From contig NZ_SUMC01000006.1 of the NCBI RefSeq assembly GCF_005047355.1, forward strand, positions 186,001 through 250,000: a stretch of 64,000 bases of DNA, written 5' to 3'. Positions 42,673 to 51,206 of the stretch are shown here, piece by piece. This DNA is from Actinacidiphila oryziradicis. Lineage in GTDB: Bacteria > Actinomycetota > Actinomycetes > Streptomycetales > Streptomycetaceae. Each line of letters opens with the position of its first letter. Positions within the stretch are counted from its first letter, which is position 1. The notes below the pieces were generated by a model. That model worked only from the letters and a program-made list of their open reading frames with translations. It made no database searches and was not told the DNA's origin. A program made the translations under genes and the position numbers.

Positions 42673-44562
42673 ATGAGCATGGAAAGCACGGCCTGGACCC
42701 AGCTGCACAGCGTCATGAACGCCACGCAGGACCGCCGCCCCCTGGCCCGCGACACACTGCGCCGTGTCGGAGCATTCGCGCGGCCGCACCGCCGCCGCAT
42801 CACCCAGTTCGTGCTGCTCAGCGTGGCGACCGCGCTGCTCGCCGTCGCGACGCCGATCCTCGCCGGGCAGGTCGTCGATGCCATCGTCTCCGGCAACCAT
42901 TCAGGCCGGGTCACCACCCTGGCCGTGCTCATCGCCCTGATCGCCTTCGCCGAGGCCGGACTCGGACTGCTGAACCGCTGGCTGTCCGCGAACCTCGGCG
43001 AGGGCCTCATCCTCGACCTGCGCACCGCTGTCTTCGATCACGTCCAGCGCATGCCCGTCGCCTTCTTCACCCGCACACGCACGGGGGCTCTCGTCAGCCG
43101 GCTCAACAACGACGTGATCGGCGCCCAGCGGGCCTTCAGCAACACCCTGTCCGGAGTCGTCGGCAATATCGTCACCCTGCTGCTGACCCTCGCGGTCATG
43201 CTCACCCTGTCCTGGCAGATCACCCTGCTCGCCCTCGTCCTGCTGCCCGTCTTCGTGGTGCCGGCGCGGCGGATAGGCACCCGCATGGCCGGCCTCCAAC
43301 GGGAGGCCGCCACCTACAACGCCGCTATGGGTACGCAGATGACCGAGCGGTTCTCCGCCCCCGGCGCCACCCTGGTGAAGCTCTTCGGCCGGCCCGCCGA
43401 CGAGTCGGCCGACTTCGCCGACCGTGCCCGCCGCGTACGGGACATCGGCGTGCGTACCGCCATGGCGCAGTCGGGGTTCATCACGGCTCTCACCCTGGTC
43501 GCCGCCCTCGCCCTGGCACTCGTCTACGGACTCGGCGGCCACTACGCGCTCAACGGCACCCTCGAAGCTGGCTCGGTCGTCGCGCTCGCCCTGCTCCTCA
43601 CCCGCCTCTACGCCCCTTTGACGGCTCTGGCGGGCGCCCGAGTCGAGGTCATGAGCGCCCTCGTCAGCTTCGAGCGGGTCTTCGAAGTCCTCGACCTGGA
43701 ACCTCTCATCGCCGACAAGCCGGACGCCCGCGAGGTCCCGGAAGGGCCCGTCGTCGTCGAGTTCGACAACGTCCGCTTCGCCTACCCGTCCGCCGAGAAG
43801 GTGTCGCTCGCCTCGCTCGAGGAGGTCGCGAGCCTCGACACCCGCCTGGGCGATGAAGTCCTGCGCGGAATCTCCTTCCGCGCCGAGGCAGGCAGTACGG
43901 TGGCGCTCGTGGGCTCGTCAGGAGCCGGCAAGTCGACCATCGCCCAGCTCCTGCCCCGCCTGTACGACGTGGACGAGGGCGCCGTACGCGTCGGCGGCAT
44001 CGACGTACGCGACCTGTCGGCCGTCTCCATCCGTGCCACGGTCGGCATGGTCACCCAGGACGGCCACCTCTTCCACGACACGATCCGCGCCAACCTATCG
44101 CTCGCCAGGCCTGAGGCCGACGAGAGCGAACTGTGGGACGTACTGCGCCGCGCACGCCTCGAGGCCCTGGTGGCCGAGCTTCCCGACGGCCTCGATACTG
44201 TCGTGGGGGAGCGCGGATACCGGCTGTCGGGCGGTGAGCGGCAGCGTATGACCATTGCCCGGCTGCTCCTGGCCGGGCAGCGTGTCGTCATTCTCGATGA
44301 GGCCACCGCCCATCTGGACAACACCTCCGAGGCCGAGGTCCAGGAGGCCCTCACCGAAGCCCTGGAGGGCCGGACCGCCGTGGTCATCGCCCACCGCCTC
44401 TCCACGGTGCGCGCCGCCGACCTGATCCTCGTCGTCGAGGACGGACGGATCGTGGAACGCGGTACGCACGCCGAACTTCTCGCGACGGACGGCAGATACA
44501 CGGAGCTGTACCGCACCCAGTTCCGGGCGGAGGACGGCGTGGAGCCGGTCGAGATCGCCTGA
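42673..44562 (+). CDS. ABC exporter (fused TMD-NBD), SoxR-regulon type
   Basis: 629 aa from ATG 42673. Six membrane helices (residues about 40-330) are followed by an ATPase domain with Walker A GSSGAGKST (about 415), signature LSGGERQRM (about 519), Walker B VVILDEATAHLD and H-loop VIAHRLST. One polypeptide per half-transporter, so it acts as a homodimer. S. coelicolor has an ABC transporter (SCO7008) in its SoxR regulon that responds to redox-active antibiotics; this gene has the same promoter type, so export of redox-cycling metabolites is the likely job. A decayed copy lies at 30277. Confidence 0.92.
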   Translation: MSMESTAWTQLHSVMNATQDRRPLARDTLRRVGAFARPHRRRITQFVLLSVATALLAVATPILAGQVVDAIVSGNHSGRVTTLAVLIALIAFAEAGLGLLNRWLSANLGEGLILDLRTAVFDHVQRMPVAFFTRTRTGALVSRLNNDVIGAQRAFSNTLSGVVGNIVTLLLTLAVMLTLSWQITLLALVLLPVFVVPARRIGTRMAGLQREAATYNAAMGTQMTERFSAPGATLVKLFGRPADESADFADRARRVRDIGVRTAMAQSGFITALTLVAALALALVYGLGGHYALNGTLEAGSVVALALLLTRLYAPLTALAGARVEVMSALVSFERVFEVLDLEPLIADKPDAREVPEGPVVVEFDNVRFAYPSAEKVSLASLEEVASLDTRLGDEVLRGISFRAEAGSTVALVGSSGAGKSTIAQLLPRLYDVDEGAVRVGGIDVRDLSAVSIRATVGMVTQDGHLFHDTIRANLSLARPEADESELWDVLRRARLEALVAELPDGLDTVVGERGYRLSGGERQRMTIARLLLAGQRVVILDEATAHLDNTSEAEVQEALTEALEGRTAVVIAHRLSTVRAADLILVVEDGRIVERGTHAELLATDGRYTELYRTQFRAEDGVEPVEIA

Positions 44563-44609
44563 GCCCGCCCTGCTCGGCCTCGTCCGGCGCACCGATCCGG
44601 CCGTGGCCC

Positions 44610-44960
44610 CTACCGTCCCAGGTCCTTGCGCCGTTCCTCGACGCACCTGCGCCACAGTCCGTACGCGCGCTGGACCTCCGCCAGGGTCTCCCGCGCGAAC
44701 ACCTCATCTCGGAAGGAGGCATAGGCGAGGTTTTCGACCGCGCCCACGAGGTGGGCGCTGACCCGCTCAATGCGTTCAGCGTGGATGGCGGCACGCTGTG
44801 CCGCGGTCCGGTCCTGGACAGCCAGCATATCCGTGAAGCTTCCGTGCCTCGCTGCTCGCTGTCGTACAGCCACGGAACGCGCGGCAGGTCGTCGCGGGTG
44901 AGGGAACGTGCTGCCTCGTGCTTCTCCTTGAGGACCGCTTCGCGAACGGCCCTTCTCACA
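44610..44960 (-). pseudogene. Frameshifted small helical protein
   Basis: Two minus-strand halves in adjacent frames join at about 44840: VREAVLKEKHEAARSLTRDD, then VPWLYDSEQRGTE, followed after a one-base slip by SFTDMLAVQDRTAAQRAAIH and a helical tail ending RRCVEERRKDLGR at 44610. The start is unclear (a GTG near 44960). Family unknown. It is convergent with the ABC gene and divergent from the ATPase gene. Confidence 0.45.
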
Positions 44961-44985
44961 CCGCCAGCGCGCCGGTGCCCTGCGG

Positions 44986-45001
44986 TAACTTGTCCAGTGT
45001 G
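44986..45001 (+). promoter_or_regulatory. Putative -10 placing the ATPase mRNA start at its GTG
   Basis: TAACTT at 44986-44991 ends 7 bases before GTG 44999, so transcription would begin at the start codon (leaderless). No -35 was identified and no ribosome site is present, in agreement. Confidence 0.45.
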
Positions 45002-46312
45002 ACTGCACAGGCCATCGAAGAGGTCCGCCTGACCGCGTTCAAGAGTTTCCGCGGCGAGGTGCTCAGGCTTGCCCCGCTGACCGTGCTGATCGGTCGCAAC
45101 AGCAGCGGCAAATCCAATGCGCTGGACGGGCTGGAAGTGCTGTCCCGGCTGTCTCGGGGCGAGGACATCACCGAGGCTTTGGAAAGCCGGCGCAGCGCCG
45201 CAGGACCGGTGCGCGGCGGGTTGGCGGGGTGCGTTCCGCACGGAGCCGGCAGCTTCGCTCTCGGCTGCACGGTGAGCACGGAGTACGGTCCGATCCATCT
45301 CGATGTGACCATCCAGGTCGAACCGGAAGTGCAGATCGTCGAGGAACGGCTCGAAGGCCCGACCAGCAGTGGGCACAAGCCCCTGCTGGTTAGCAGCGAG
45401 CCGAGCCCTGATCTTGGCGACATCCACGCTGCCTGGCACAACGGCAAGCGCGGACGAAATCCGAGCGGGCCGTTCCGCAGTTCTCGACTGCTCACTTCGC
45501 AGCTTCCGCTGCGCATCATTGGCGAAACCGATGGGGAGCGGGACACCATCTGGGGTGCGGAAACCATGCTCTCCGCCCTCTCCGCCGTCTTCCATCTCGA
45601 TCCGGTGCCGCATCTGATGCGCCAATACGTGCCGTCCCGGGACGTGCACATCCGGCGGACGGCGGAGAACCTCTCCGGGGCCATCGGCCGCATCGAAAAG
45701 AGCGACACGCCGTTGTTCCGGCGGCTTGTGGAGTTGCTTCGCGGCCTTGCCGACCATCAGATCGAAACGCTAGCGGTGACCCGCTCCGAACTCGGTGACG
45801 TCATGCTGGCGCTGAACGAGGGGGAGTACGGGCTGACGCCGGCCCGCGAGATGAGTGACGGGATGCTGCGTTTTCTCGCCATCGCCACGTCGCTCCTCAC
45901 TGGCGGGAGCGGGCTCGATCTGGGACTTTCCAGTTCGGGCCAGCAGTCCGAGAACTCTCTCATGCTGGTGATTGAAGAACTGGAGAACGGGCTGCATCCC
46001 TCCCAAGCGTCTGAAGTGCTGCAACTCGTCCGGCAGGCCAGCGAGGAGAACCGCACTCAGGTGCTGATCACCACCCACAGCCCGGCGTTGCTCTCCGCCC
46101 TGGACAGCCGGGACCACGAAGGGGTCGTGGTGTGCTCGAGGGACCGCGAGTCGGGCACGAGCCGTCTCACCAGGCTTACCGAACTGGATGGCTATCCGGC
46201 GGCCATGGCTGCCGGACCGTTGGGCGACGTGGTCACCCAGGGACGACTGCAGGGACAAGAGCACCGTGATCGTGACTATACGGAGTTCGACCGACTGCTC
46301 GGGATCGGGTGA
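44999..46312 (+). CDS. AAA ATPase (RecF/OLD-like) paired with a PIN-like protein
   Basis: 437 aa from GTG 44999. The N-terminal RLTAFKSFRGEVLRLAPLTV leads to Walker A IGRNSSGKSN (about 32-41). The C-terminal half has LTPAREMSDGMLRFLAIATS (signature-like), Walker B LMLVIEELENGLHPSQ (about 321-336) and the H-loop block VLITTHSPALLSALD. There is no TOPRIM domain. It is 4 bp upstream of a PIN-like gene, so both are one operon. By analogy with ATPase-effector pairs such as Septu or PARIS, the ATPase would sense infection and gate the nuclease. I do not know this exact pair as a named system. Confidence 0.82.
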   Translation: MTAQAIEEVRLTAFKSFRGEVLRLAPLTVLIGRNSSGKSNALDGLEVLSRLSRGEDITEALESRRSAAGPVRGGLAGCVPHGAGSFALGCTVSTEYGPIHLDVTIQVEPEVQIVEERLEGPTSSGHKPLLVSSEPSPDLGDIHAAWHNGKRGRNPSGPFRSSRLLTSQLPLRIIGETDGERDTIWGAETMLSALSAVFHLDPVPHLMRQYVPSRDVHIRRTAENLSGAIGRIEKSDTPLFRRLVELLRGLADHQIETLAVTRSELGDVMLALNEGEYGLTPAREMSDGMLRFLAIATSLLTGGSGLDLGLSSSGQQSENSLMLVIEELENGLHPSQASEVLQLVRQASEENRTQVLITTHSPALLSALDSRDHEGVVVCSRDRESGTSRLTRLTELDGYPAAMAAGPLGDVVTQGRLQGQEHRDRDYTEFDRLLGIG

Positions 46313-46316
46313 AGTG

Positions 46317-46969
46317 TGGCGCGCAGGGTGGAATTCGTCGACACGTCGATCCTCTGCAATCTCCTGGAGATTCCGGGCAAGTGCCAGAACCGGGACAAGG
46401 TGATCGCAGAGCTGCAACGCAAGCGCGAGGCCCGCGACTGTGACTTGCTGCTGCCGGTGACCGCCGTCATCGAGACCGGCAACCACATCGCCCAGATATC
46501 GGACGGTCGGCACCGACGGACGTGCGCCGATCGGTTCGCCGGGGTCCTGCGCACGGTGGTGGAGGGCAAGGCACCGTGGGCGCTCAACGAGGTGGAGTGG
46601 AACGCGGCCCACCTCAACACCTTGATCGACGGCGGCAGCACGGGCAGCACCCTCGTGGAGCATGCGTGCAACCGCCTCGCCTGCGGCGACCCGAACATCC
46701 TCATCGAGCGCGACCGGTATCTGGCCCGTACGTCCGGAGTGACGGCGACAGTATGGACGCTGGACGAGCGCTTGCCGCGTATGCCTGATCGGCCGATTCA
46801 GTGGTGCGCCGCGAGGAGTGTGCGCAGTGAGCACACCTCCAGCAGGTACTTGGCGCTGAACGACTGTGCCACCGCGCCCGGTACCGAGCCCGGGTCGTTG
46901 CCGACGGTGTCGATTTCGACCCCCGTACGGCAAGCCCAGCATCCGCAGGGCGGCGGCGTGCTGCGCTAG
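46317..46969 (+). CDS. PIN-like RNase-fold protein, partner of the ATPase
   Basis: 217 aa from GTG 46317. PIN-type acidic residues are in order: VEFVDTSILCNLLEIP (Asp), LPVTAVIETGNHI (Glu), CGDPNILIERDRYLA (Asp) and VWTLDERL (Asp). About 160 residues form the domain. The last 55 (CAARSVRSEHTSS onward) have poor composition and overlap a minus-strand remnant, so the original stop was probably lost and the protein reads through. Likely an RNase effector controlled by the upstream ATPase. Confidence 0.72.
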
Positions 46970-47283
46970 AAGGCGTAGGTGTCGGAGGTGTCCGCGCGGC
47001 GCTTCTCCGGGCGCTGGAGGGTACGGCTGCGACGCGCACCGGCAGGCCGTCGGCCGTTCGATAGGTGCGTACGCCCCAGGTGCCGCCGGGCAGCGGGGAG
47101 TCCTCGCCCTCGACGGATTCCGGGGCGCCCAGTTCGAAGGCCCGACGGGTTCCGTAGTTCAGCGCCGCGTATTCTTCGGTGAGTTCGGGCGCGCCGGCCT
47201 GAGCGGCGAGGTCGAATTCGTCGCTGACGAAGGGCCGCCGGCCGCCGAGTGCGGTCACCGCTGCGGCCTTGACCGCGCCTGTT
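46795..47283 (-). pseudogene. Unrecognised gene remnant with several slips
   Basis: Minus-strand coding-like pieces line up as one protein: GRRPFVSDEFDLAAQAGAPE, LTEEYAALNYGTRRAFELGA, GGTWGVRTYRTADGLPVRVA (upstream frame), then KRRADTSDTYAFLAQHAAAL, and finally VEIDTVGNDPGSVPGAVAQS with SFSAKYLLEVCSLRTLLA ending at about 46800. At least two frame changes (about 47020 and 46930) separate them. I cannot name the family. Its upstream end abuts the VWA fragment at 47286. Confidence 0.5.
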
Positions 47284-47285
47284 AG

Positions 47286-47414
47286 CGGGTAAGGGTCCGG
47301 GGGCGCGGCGGGACTGCGCTGCAGCCCGGCATCGACCTCCTCCAACGGGCCGAGGACTTCCCGTCGGCGGCACCGATCCTGGTGATCACGGACGGCGAGT
47401 GCGACGTCCTGCGG
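47286..47414 (+). repeat. 129-bp duplicate of the VWA gene
   Basis: Identical by eye to 33595-33723 except one T/C difference. It encodes, in the original gene, part of the VWA-like domain (VRVRGRGGTVLQPGIDLLQR). Isolated here and non-functional. Its flanks share nothing with those of the parent. Confidence 0.9.
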
Positions 47415-47445
47415 ATGCCGCTGTCGTGCCGTCGGCGGCGTGCGG

Positions 47446-48483
47446 CTAGCGGCTCGCCGAAGGCGGGCGAGGCGCCTGTCGGCTCCCCTGCGGCACCGAC
47501 CCGCCTTCGGACGGCCCGCGCAGGACCGAGGCGCCGAGAGGGGTGAGGGTGTGCAGCATGCACGTGGCGTGGCGGTTGCTGCTGATCAGGCCCGCCTTGC
47601 GCAACACCCCGGTGTGGTGGCTGGCGCAGGACGCGGACACCCCCGCGGCACGGGCAAGTTCACCGGTCGTGGCGCCGGCCGCCGTGGCGCTCAGGATGGC
47701 GGCACACGTGTGGCCGAGCAGCGCGCCCAGCGGTTCTGTGCCGTACACGCCGTCCCCGGCGCTCGGCCGCTTGTGGCGCAGGGGATACACCAGGACCGGC
47801 GGTAGCTCCGGATCGGCGAGCGCGACCGGGGTCCGCCAGCAGAAGTACGAGGGGATCAGCAGCAGGCCGCGCCCGTCGAGACGGAGGTCGCGTTCGACCG
47901 GGTACGTCACGTGCAGGACGGGCGGGTCCCAGCGCATCAGCGGGCTGAACCCGGCGAGCATGTGCTCCGCGCCGCCGCTGATCAACGACCTTCCCCGGTA
48001 GGACCGTTCGGCGTCGAGATGGGCGGCCACCTGCTCGCCGTACGGCGCGACCGCGGCGTGGTAGTAGGACCGGATCATCCCGGCCAGCTCCCTGCGGCGA
48101 TCCATGTCGCCCAGCCCCGCCGCCCAGGCCGGTGCCCCGACGACCCTGTCCAGAATGCCCACTTCGTGCATCACCCGGTGCCCTGGGGTGGCCACGATGG
48201 CTTCGAGCCCCGCTTCGAGCCCCTCCGCGGCGGCGGCCGGGTTGAGGAAGTCCGGGAAGTACGCGGCCCTGGGGAACAGCGGCAGCAGCACGGTCCGCAC
48301 AACCTGCCAGAGCCCTTGCTCCCGCAGCCGTTCACCGGTTTCGCGGTGCCAGTCGGTGTAGGCCCACTGGCCGCGCCGGATCTGGAAGCGGTGCAAGCTC
48401 AGGGCGGTCTCCCAGAGCGGATCCGGCTCCGCCGCCAACCTGATCCGGGCCAGGTCCGCATCAGTGAAATGAATTCGGAGCAT
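47446..48483 (-). CDS. ArsR-like winged-helix regulator
   Basis: 345 aa from ATG 48483. The N-terminal 230 residues belong to an uncharacterised regulatory part (LRIHFTDADLARIRLAAEPD). The HTH is near the C-terminus: GALLGHTCAAILSATAAGAT, TGELARAAGVSASCASHHTG, VLRKAGLISSNR. This late position is typical of a Streptomyces family of ArsR/SmtB-like regulators. It diverges from the secreted I36-type gene 157 bp away; whether it controls it is unknown. Confidence 0.85.
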   Translation of the reverse strand: MLRIHFTDADLARIRLAAEPDPLWETALSLHRFQIRRGQWAYTDWHRETGERLREQGLWQVVRTVLLPLFPRAAYFPDFLNPAAAAEGLEAGLEAIVATPGHRVMHEVGILDRVVGAPAWAAGLGDMDRRRELAGMIRSYYHAAVAPYGEQVAAHLDAERSYRGRSLISGGAEHMLAGFSPLMRWDPPVLHVTYPVERDLRLDGRGLLLIPSYFCWRTPVALADPELPPVLVYPLRHKRPSAGDGVYGTEPLGALLGHTCAAILSATAAGATTGELARAAGVSASCASHHTGVLRKAGLISSNRHATCMLHTLTPLGASVLRGPSEGGSVPQGSRQAPRPPSASR

Positions 48484-48640
48484 GCCATTCCCCCCGTGGG
48501 ACCTCGGCATTGAAGGTCTGCTGACACATCATGGCCGGGCCCGAGCTCCCATGGCAACGTGTCATGCGGTCAACCGCCCTTGCCTTGCATTGGTTGGGGC
48601 GCTTTTCCGCCAATTCACTGATCCCAAGGGGGACATCATC

Positions 48641-49096
48641 GTGAAGAGATCACTGACCGCGCTGGCAGGAGCCTTCCTGCTGCTCGGTTCGCTGGCCGGC
48701 ACAGCCTCCGCCAGCTCACCCGTACCCGCGAACAAGAACAGTTCCGCATCCGCCTCGTCGTATCTGTCCGCCGCGGTCGTCAAGCCGGCCGCCGTGCCGT
48801 CCGGTTGCTCGGCAACGTATTTCTGCTTCTGGAACGGTACGGGCTACTCCGACGGGCCTGGGAAGCTGTCCGGTACGAATTCCAACTGGACTGCTTTCTC
48901 GCACAGTTCCTGCCCCAGCGGGACGTGGAACGACTGTGCCTCGTCCGACTACAACGACGGTGTGAACGACAACGCCCTGGTGTGGACCGACGCGGGCTAC
49001 TCGGGATCCGTGGGCATCGTCTACCGCGGAACGGGCGGGGACTTCAACTCCACCTTCAACAACCTGGTCTCGGCCAACTCCTGGCAAGCGCCCTGA
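48641..49096 (+). CDS. Secreted peptidase inhibitor family I36-like protein
   Basis: 151 aa from GTG 48641 with an AAGGGGGA ribosome site. Sec signal peptide KRSLTALAGAFLLLGSLAG with AxA cleavage at TASA. The mature part has CSATYFCFWNGTGYSDGPGK and pairs of cysteines in a beta/gamma-crystallin-like fold, as in Streptomyces metalloprotease inhibitor (I36) proteins. Acts outside the cell. Followed by a strong terminator. Confidence 0.85.
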   Translation: MKRSLTALAGAFLLLGSLAGTASASSPVPANKNSSASASSYLSAAVVKPAAVPSGCSATYFCFWNGTGYSDGPGKLSGTNSNWTAFSHSSCPSGTWNDCASSDYNDGVNDNALVWTDAGYSGSVGIVYRGTGGDFNSTFNNLVSANSWQAP

Positions 49097-49129
49097 CCGC
49101 ATCCGGGTTCCTCACCGGCCCGTGATGAC

Positions 49130-49175
49130 CCCCTGGGACCGGGGGCGGCCGCTCCGGCGGCCCCGGCCCCAGGGG
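49130..49175. terminator. Strong GC hairpin after the I36-like gene
   Basis: Outer arms CCCCTGGG (49130-49137) and CCCAGGGG (49168-49175) enclose further complementary blocks (ggccgc / gcggcc around a tccg loop). A long, stable stem between the secreted inhibitor and the lipoprotein gene. Confidence 0.75.
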
Positions 49176-49201
49176 CGTCCCGTTCGACGGAGTACCAGCC
49201 C

Positions 49202-50206
49202 ATGTCCCTTGCCTTCCGCCCACGGCCACGTACCTCCGCAAGCCGCGCCCTCCTCGCCTGCGCCGTCACCGGCGTGCTCGCCCTGGCCGGCTGCTCGAGC
49301 CGTGCCGCGTCCCAATCCACCTCCGCCTCCGGCATCACCCCGGCCGCACTCGACCTGCTGACCAGATCAGGTTCCTACACCAGTAATGAGAAGGCCCTTT
49401 CCCTCGCTGAGTCCGAACTCATCCATTCCTGCATGCAGGCCCTACGATTTCCCTACGTGGTCGACACCTCGGCGCCGCCGGACCTCGGTGTGGACCTCTC
49501 CCAACGAGGCGTCCAGGGATACGGGTTGTACGCCCAATACGCCTCCAGCGCGTCCCATGAATCAACGTCGAGCGCGGCCACGAAAGCGGCGAAAAAGACG
49601 AACGACCAATACATCCGGCGACTCCCCGAAAAGCAGGCGACAGCATTCATGCGCGCCTTGCGCGGCACCACCTCCGACCTGCGCGACATCCGGATGCCCG
49701 GCACCACCCTGACCCTCTCGATCAGAGGCTGCGAACCCGCCGCCCGCAAAAGGCTCTACGGCAGCATGGTGACCTACGCCCAACTGAGATCCGTTCCGCA
49801 GAACCTCAGCGCTACCCTTGACACCCGCGTCCAGCACGACCCCGGCTTCTCGGCTCTGATGCGAAAATGGAGCACCTGCATGACCGCCGCCGGCTACCAC
49901 TACGCCCTCCCGGCCGACGCGCAGGACCAACTCAAAGCCGCCTACCGCAAACAGGGCGCCACGGCCGCCCTACGACGGCGGGAGATCGCCGTCGCGACAG
50001 CCGACGGCGAATGCGCCCTGCGCCTCCGCATCCCCACCCACGTCATCACGATCCGCAAGCGCCTGGCCGCGACCGCACTGACCGCCCAACAACAGCTCGC
50101 CATGAACCAGTTGGCCAACGAATGGCTGACCGCGGCGACAACCGCCAAGCACGAGCACGTGACGGCAGTCCAGTCCAGCGATGCTGGGGGACAGGGTCAG
50201 GGATGA
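49202..50206 (+). CDS. Lipoprotein, unknown function
   Basis: 334 aa from ATG 49202. The signal peptide ends in a lipobox LALAGC (Cys31), so the protein is probably anchored to the outer face of the membrane. The mature part is helical, with cysteines in pairs (IHSCMQALRFPYV, SIRGCEPAARKRLYG, STCMTAAGYHY, GECALRLR), a pattern seen in actinobacterial secreted proteins whose function is not known. Preceded by a terminator, so it has its own promoter. Confidence 0.8.
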   Translation: MSLAFRPRPRTSASRALLACAVTGVLALAGCSSRAASQSTSASGITPAALDLLTRSGSYTSNEKALSLAESELIHSCMQALRFPYVVDTSAPPDLGVDLSQRGVQGYGLYAQYASSASHESTSSAATKAAKKTNDQYIRRLPEKQATAFMRALRGTTSDLRDIRMPGTTLTLSIRGCEPAARKRLYGSMVTYAQLRSVPQNLSATLDTRVQHDPGFSALMRKWSTCMTAAGYHYALPADAQDQLKAAYRKQGATAALRRREIAVATADGECALRLRIPTHVITIRKRLAATALTAQQQLAMNQLANEWLTAATTAKHEHVTAVQSSDAGGQGQG

Positions 50207-50329
50207 GCCCGCCGCGGCGTCCCGATGAAGGTCCTGGGCGTGACCGGCGAGTAATCGGCCGTGCCGACTCCACCACGGCGACCGCCGCAGGCAGTCCGGC
50301 CGGCCGGTGCCCCGGCTGCGTCATGGGCG

Positions 50330-50815
50330 TCAGCGGAGCGTGCGGAAGAACGCCCGCACGTCGCCGACCAGCAGTTCCGGCACCTCCATCGCCGCGAAGT
50401 GCCCTCCCGTGTCGAACTCCGACCAGTGCACGATCGAATGAACCGGCTCGGCCAGCCGGCGGATCGCCCCGTCGCCTGCGAACACCGCCACGCCGGTGGG
50501 CACCCCGGAGTTCTCCGGCGGCGCGGCCCACGCCGACGCGGCTTCCTTGTAGAGCCGGCCGGCCGACCCGGCGGTGTTGGTGAACCAGTAGATCGACACA
50601 TTCGTCAGGACGGCGTCGCGGTCGAGCACGTCCGGCTTGTCGCCGTGCGCCGCGAACCAGTCGAGGTTCCACGCCAGCTGGCCGGACGGGGAGTCGGCCA
50701 GGCCGTAGGCCAGGGTCTGCGGCCGGGTGCTCTGCACGGCTGCGTAGCCGGACAGCTCCCGGTGCCAGCGTTCGATCCCGGGAAGCCTGGCTTGCTCCGA
50801 GGCGGTCAGCCCCTC
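50330..50815 (-). pseudogene. Epoxide hydrolase C-terminal remnant
   Basis: The frame ending at 50330 reads LEGLTASEQARLPGIERWHR, ELSGYAAVQSTRPQTLAYGL, then DSPSGQLAWNLDWF and GHFAAMEVPELLVGDVRAFF. This is the cap and C-terminal histidine part of microsomal-type epoxide hydrolases. The nucleophile half is missing; upstream of about 50815 the frame is nonsense. GTG 50694 or 50737 could start a short inactive product. Confidence 0.75.
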
Positions 50816-51206
50816 CAGTCGGCCCGGTCGCCGCCGTGCGCGCGCGGATCGGTGACTCCGATCGGCCGCGGCCGCGGGTGGGGCGCGGTTCCAGGGGTGC
50901 GATCACGGTCGAGTGGAAGCGGTCCACGGCTCCGTCGAAGCTGCGGATGAAGCCGGTTTCGGCGTTGTCGCGTGTGCTGCCCATGCTTTTCAAGAGGGAC
51001 AGCCGGGCGCGGTGGCGACCCGCGGTTCGACGACGTTGCCGCAATCACCCACCTTCGCGGCCGCCGGATCCGGATCGCCTGCACGACCGCGGCGCGGCCG
51101 GCGGATGGCGGGCCGGTCTACCGGATGCGCCCCATTGAGTGGACGGAGCCGGGCGCGTTCATCAGGGAGTCGAGGAACGTCACGATGCGCTCGATGAACG
51201 CCCCTA
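50816..51206. other. No supported gene
   Basis: This 390-bp stretch, where the first half of the epoxide hydrolase should lie, contains only short inconsistent frames. One (GSTRDNAETGFIRSFDGAVD, minus strand near 50950-51000) looks faintly coding but matches nothing I know. Confidence 0.4.

Larger units (their letters stand above)
42539..44562 (+). repeat. Copy B of duplicated ABC-exporter locus (intact)
   Basis: This is the complete counterpart of 30143-30794. The conserved 5' part begins about 130 bp before the ATG and contains the hairpin gcccgt-ttc-acgggc at 42588-42602. The match ends with the stop codon at 44562. Confidence 0.85.
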
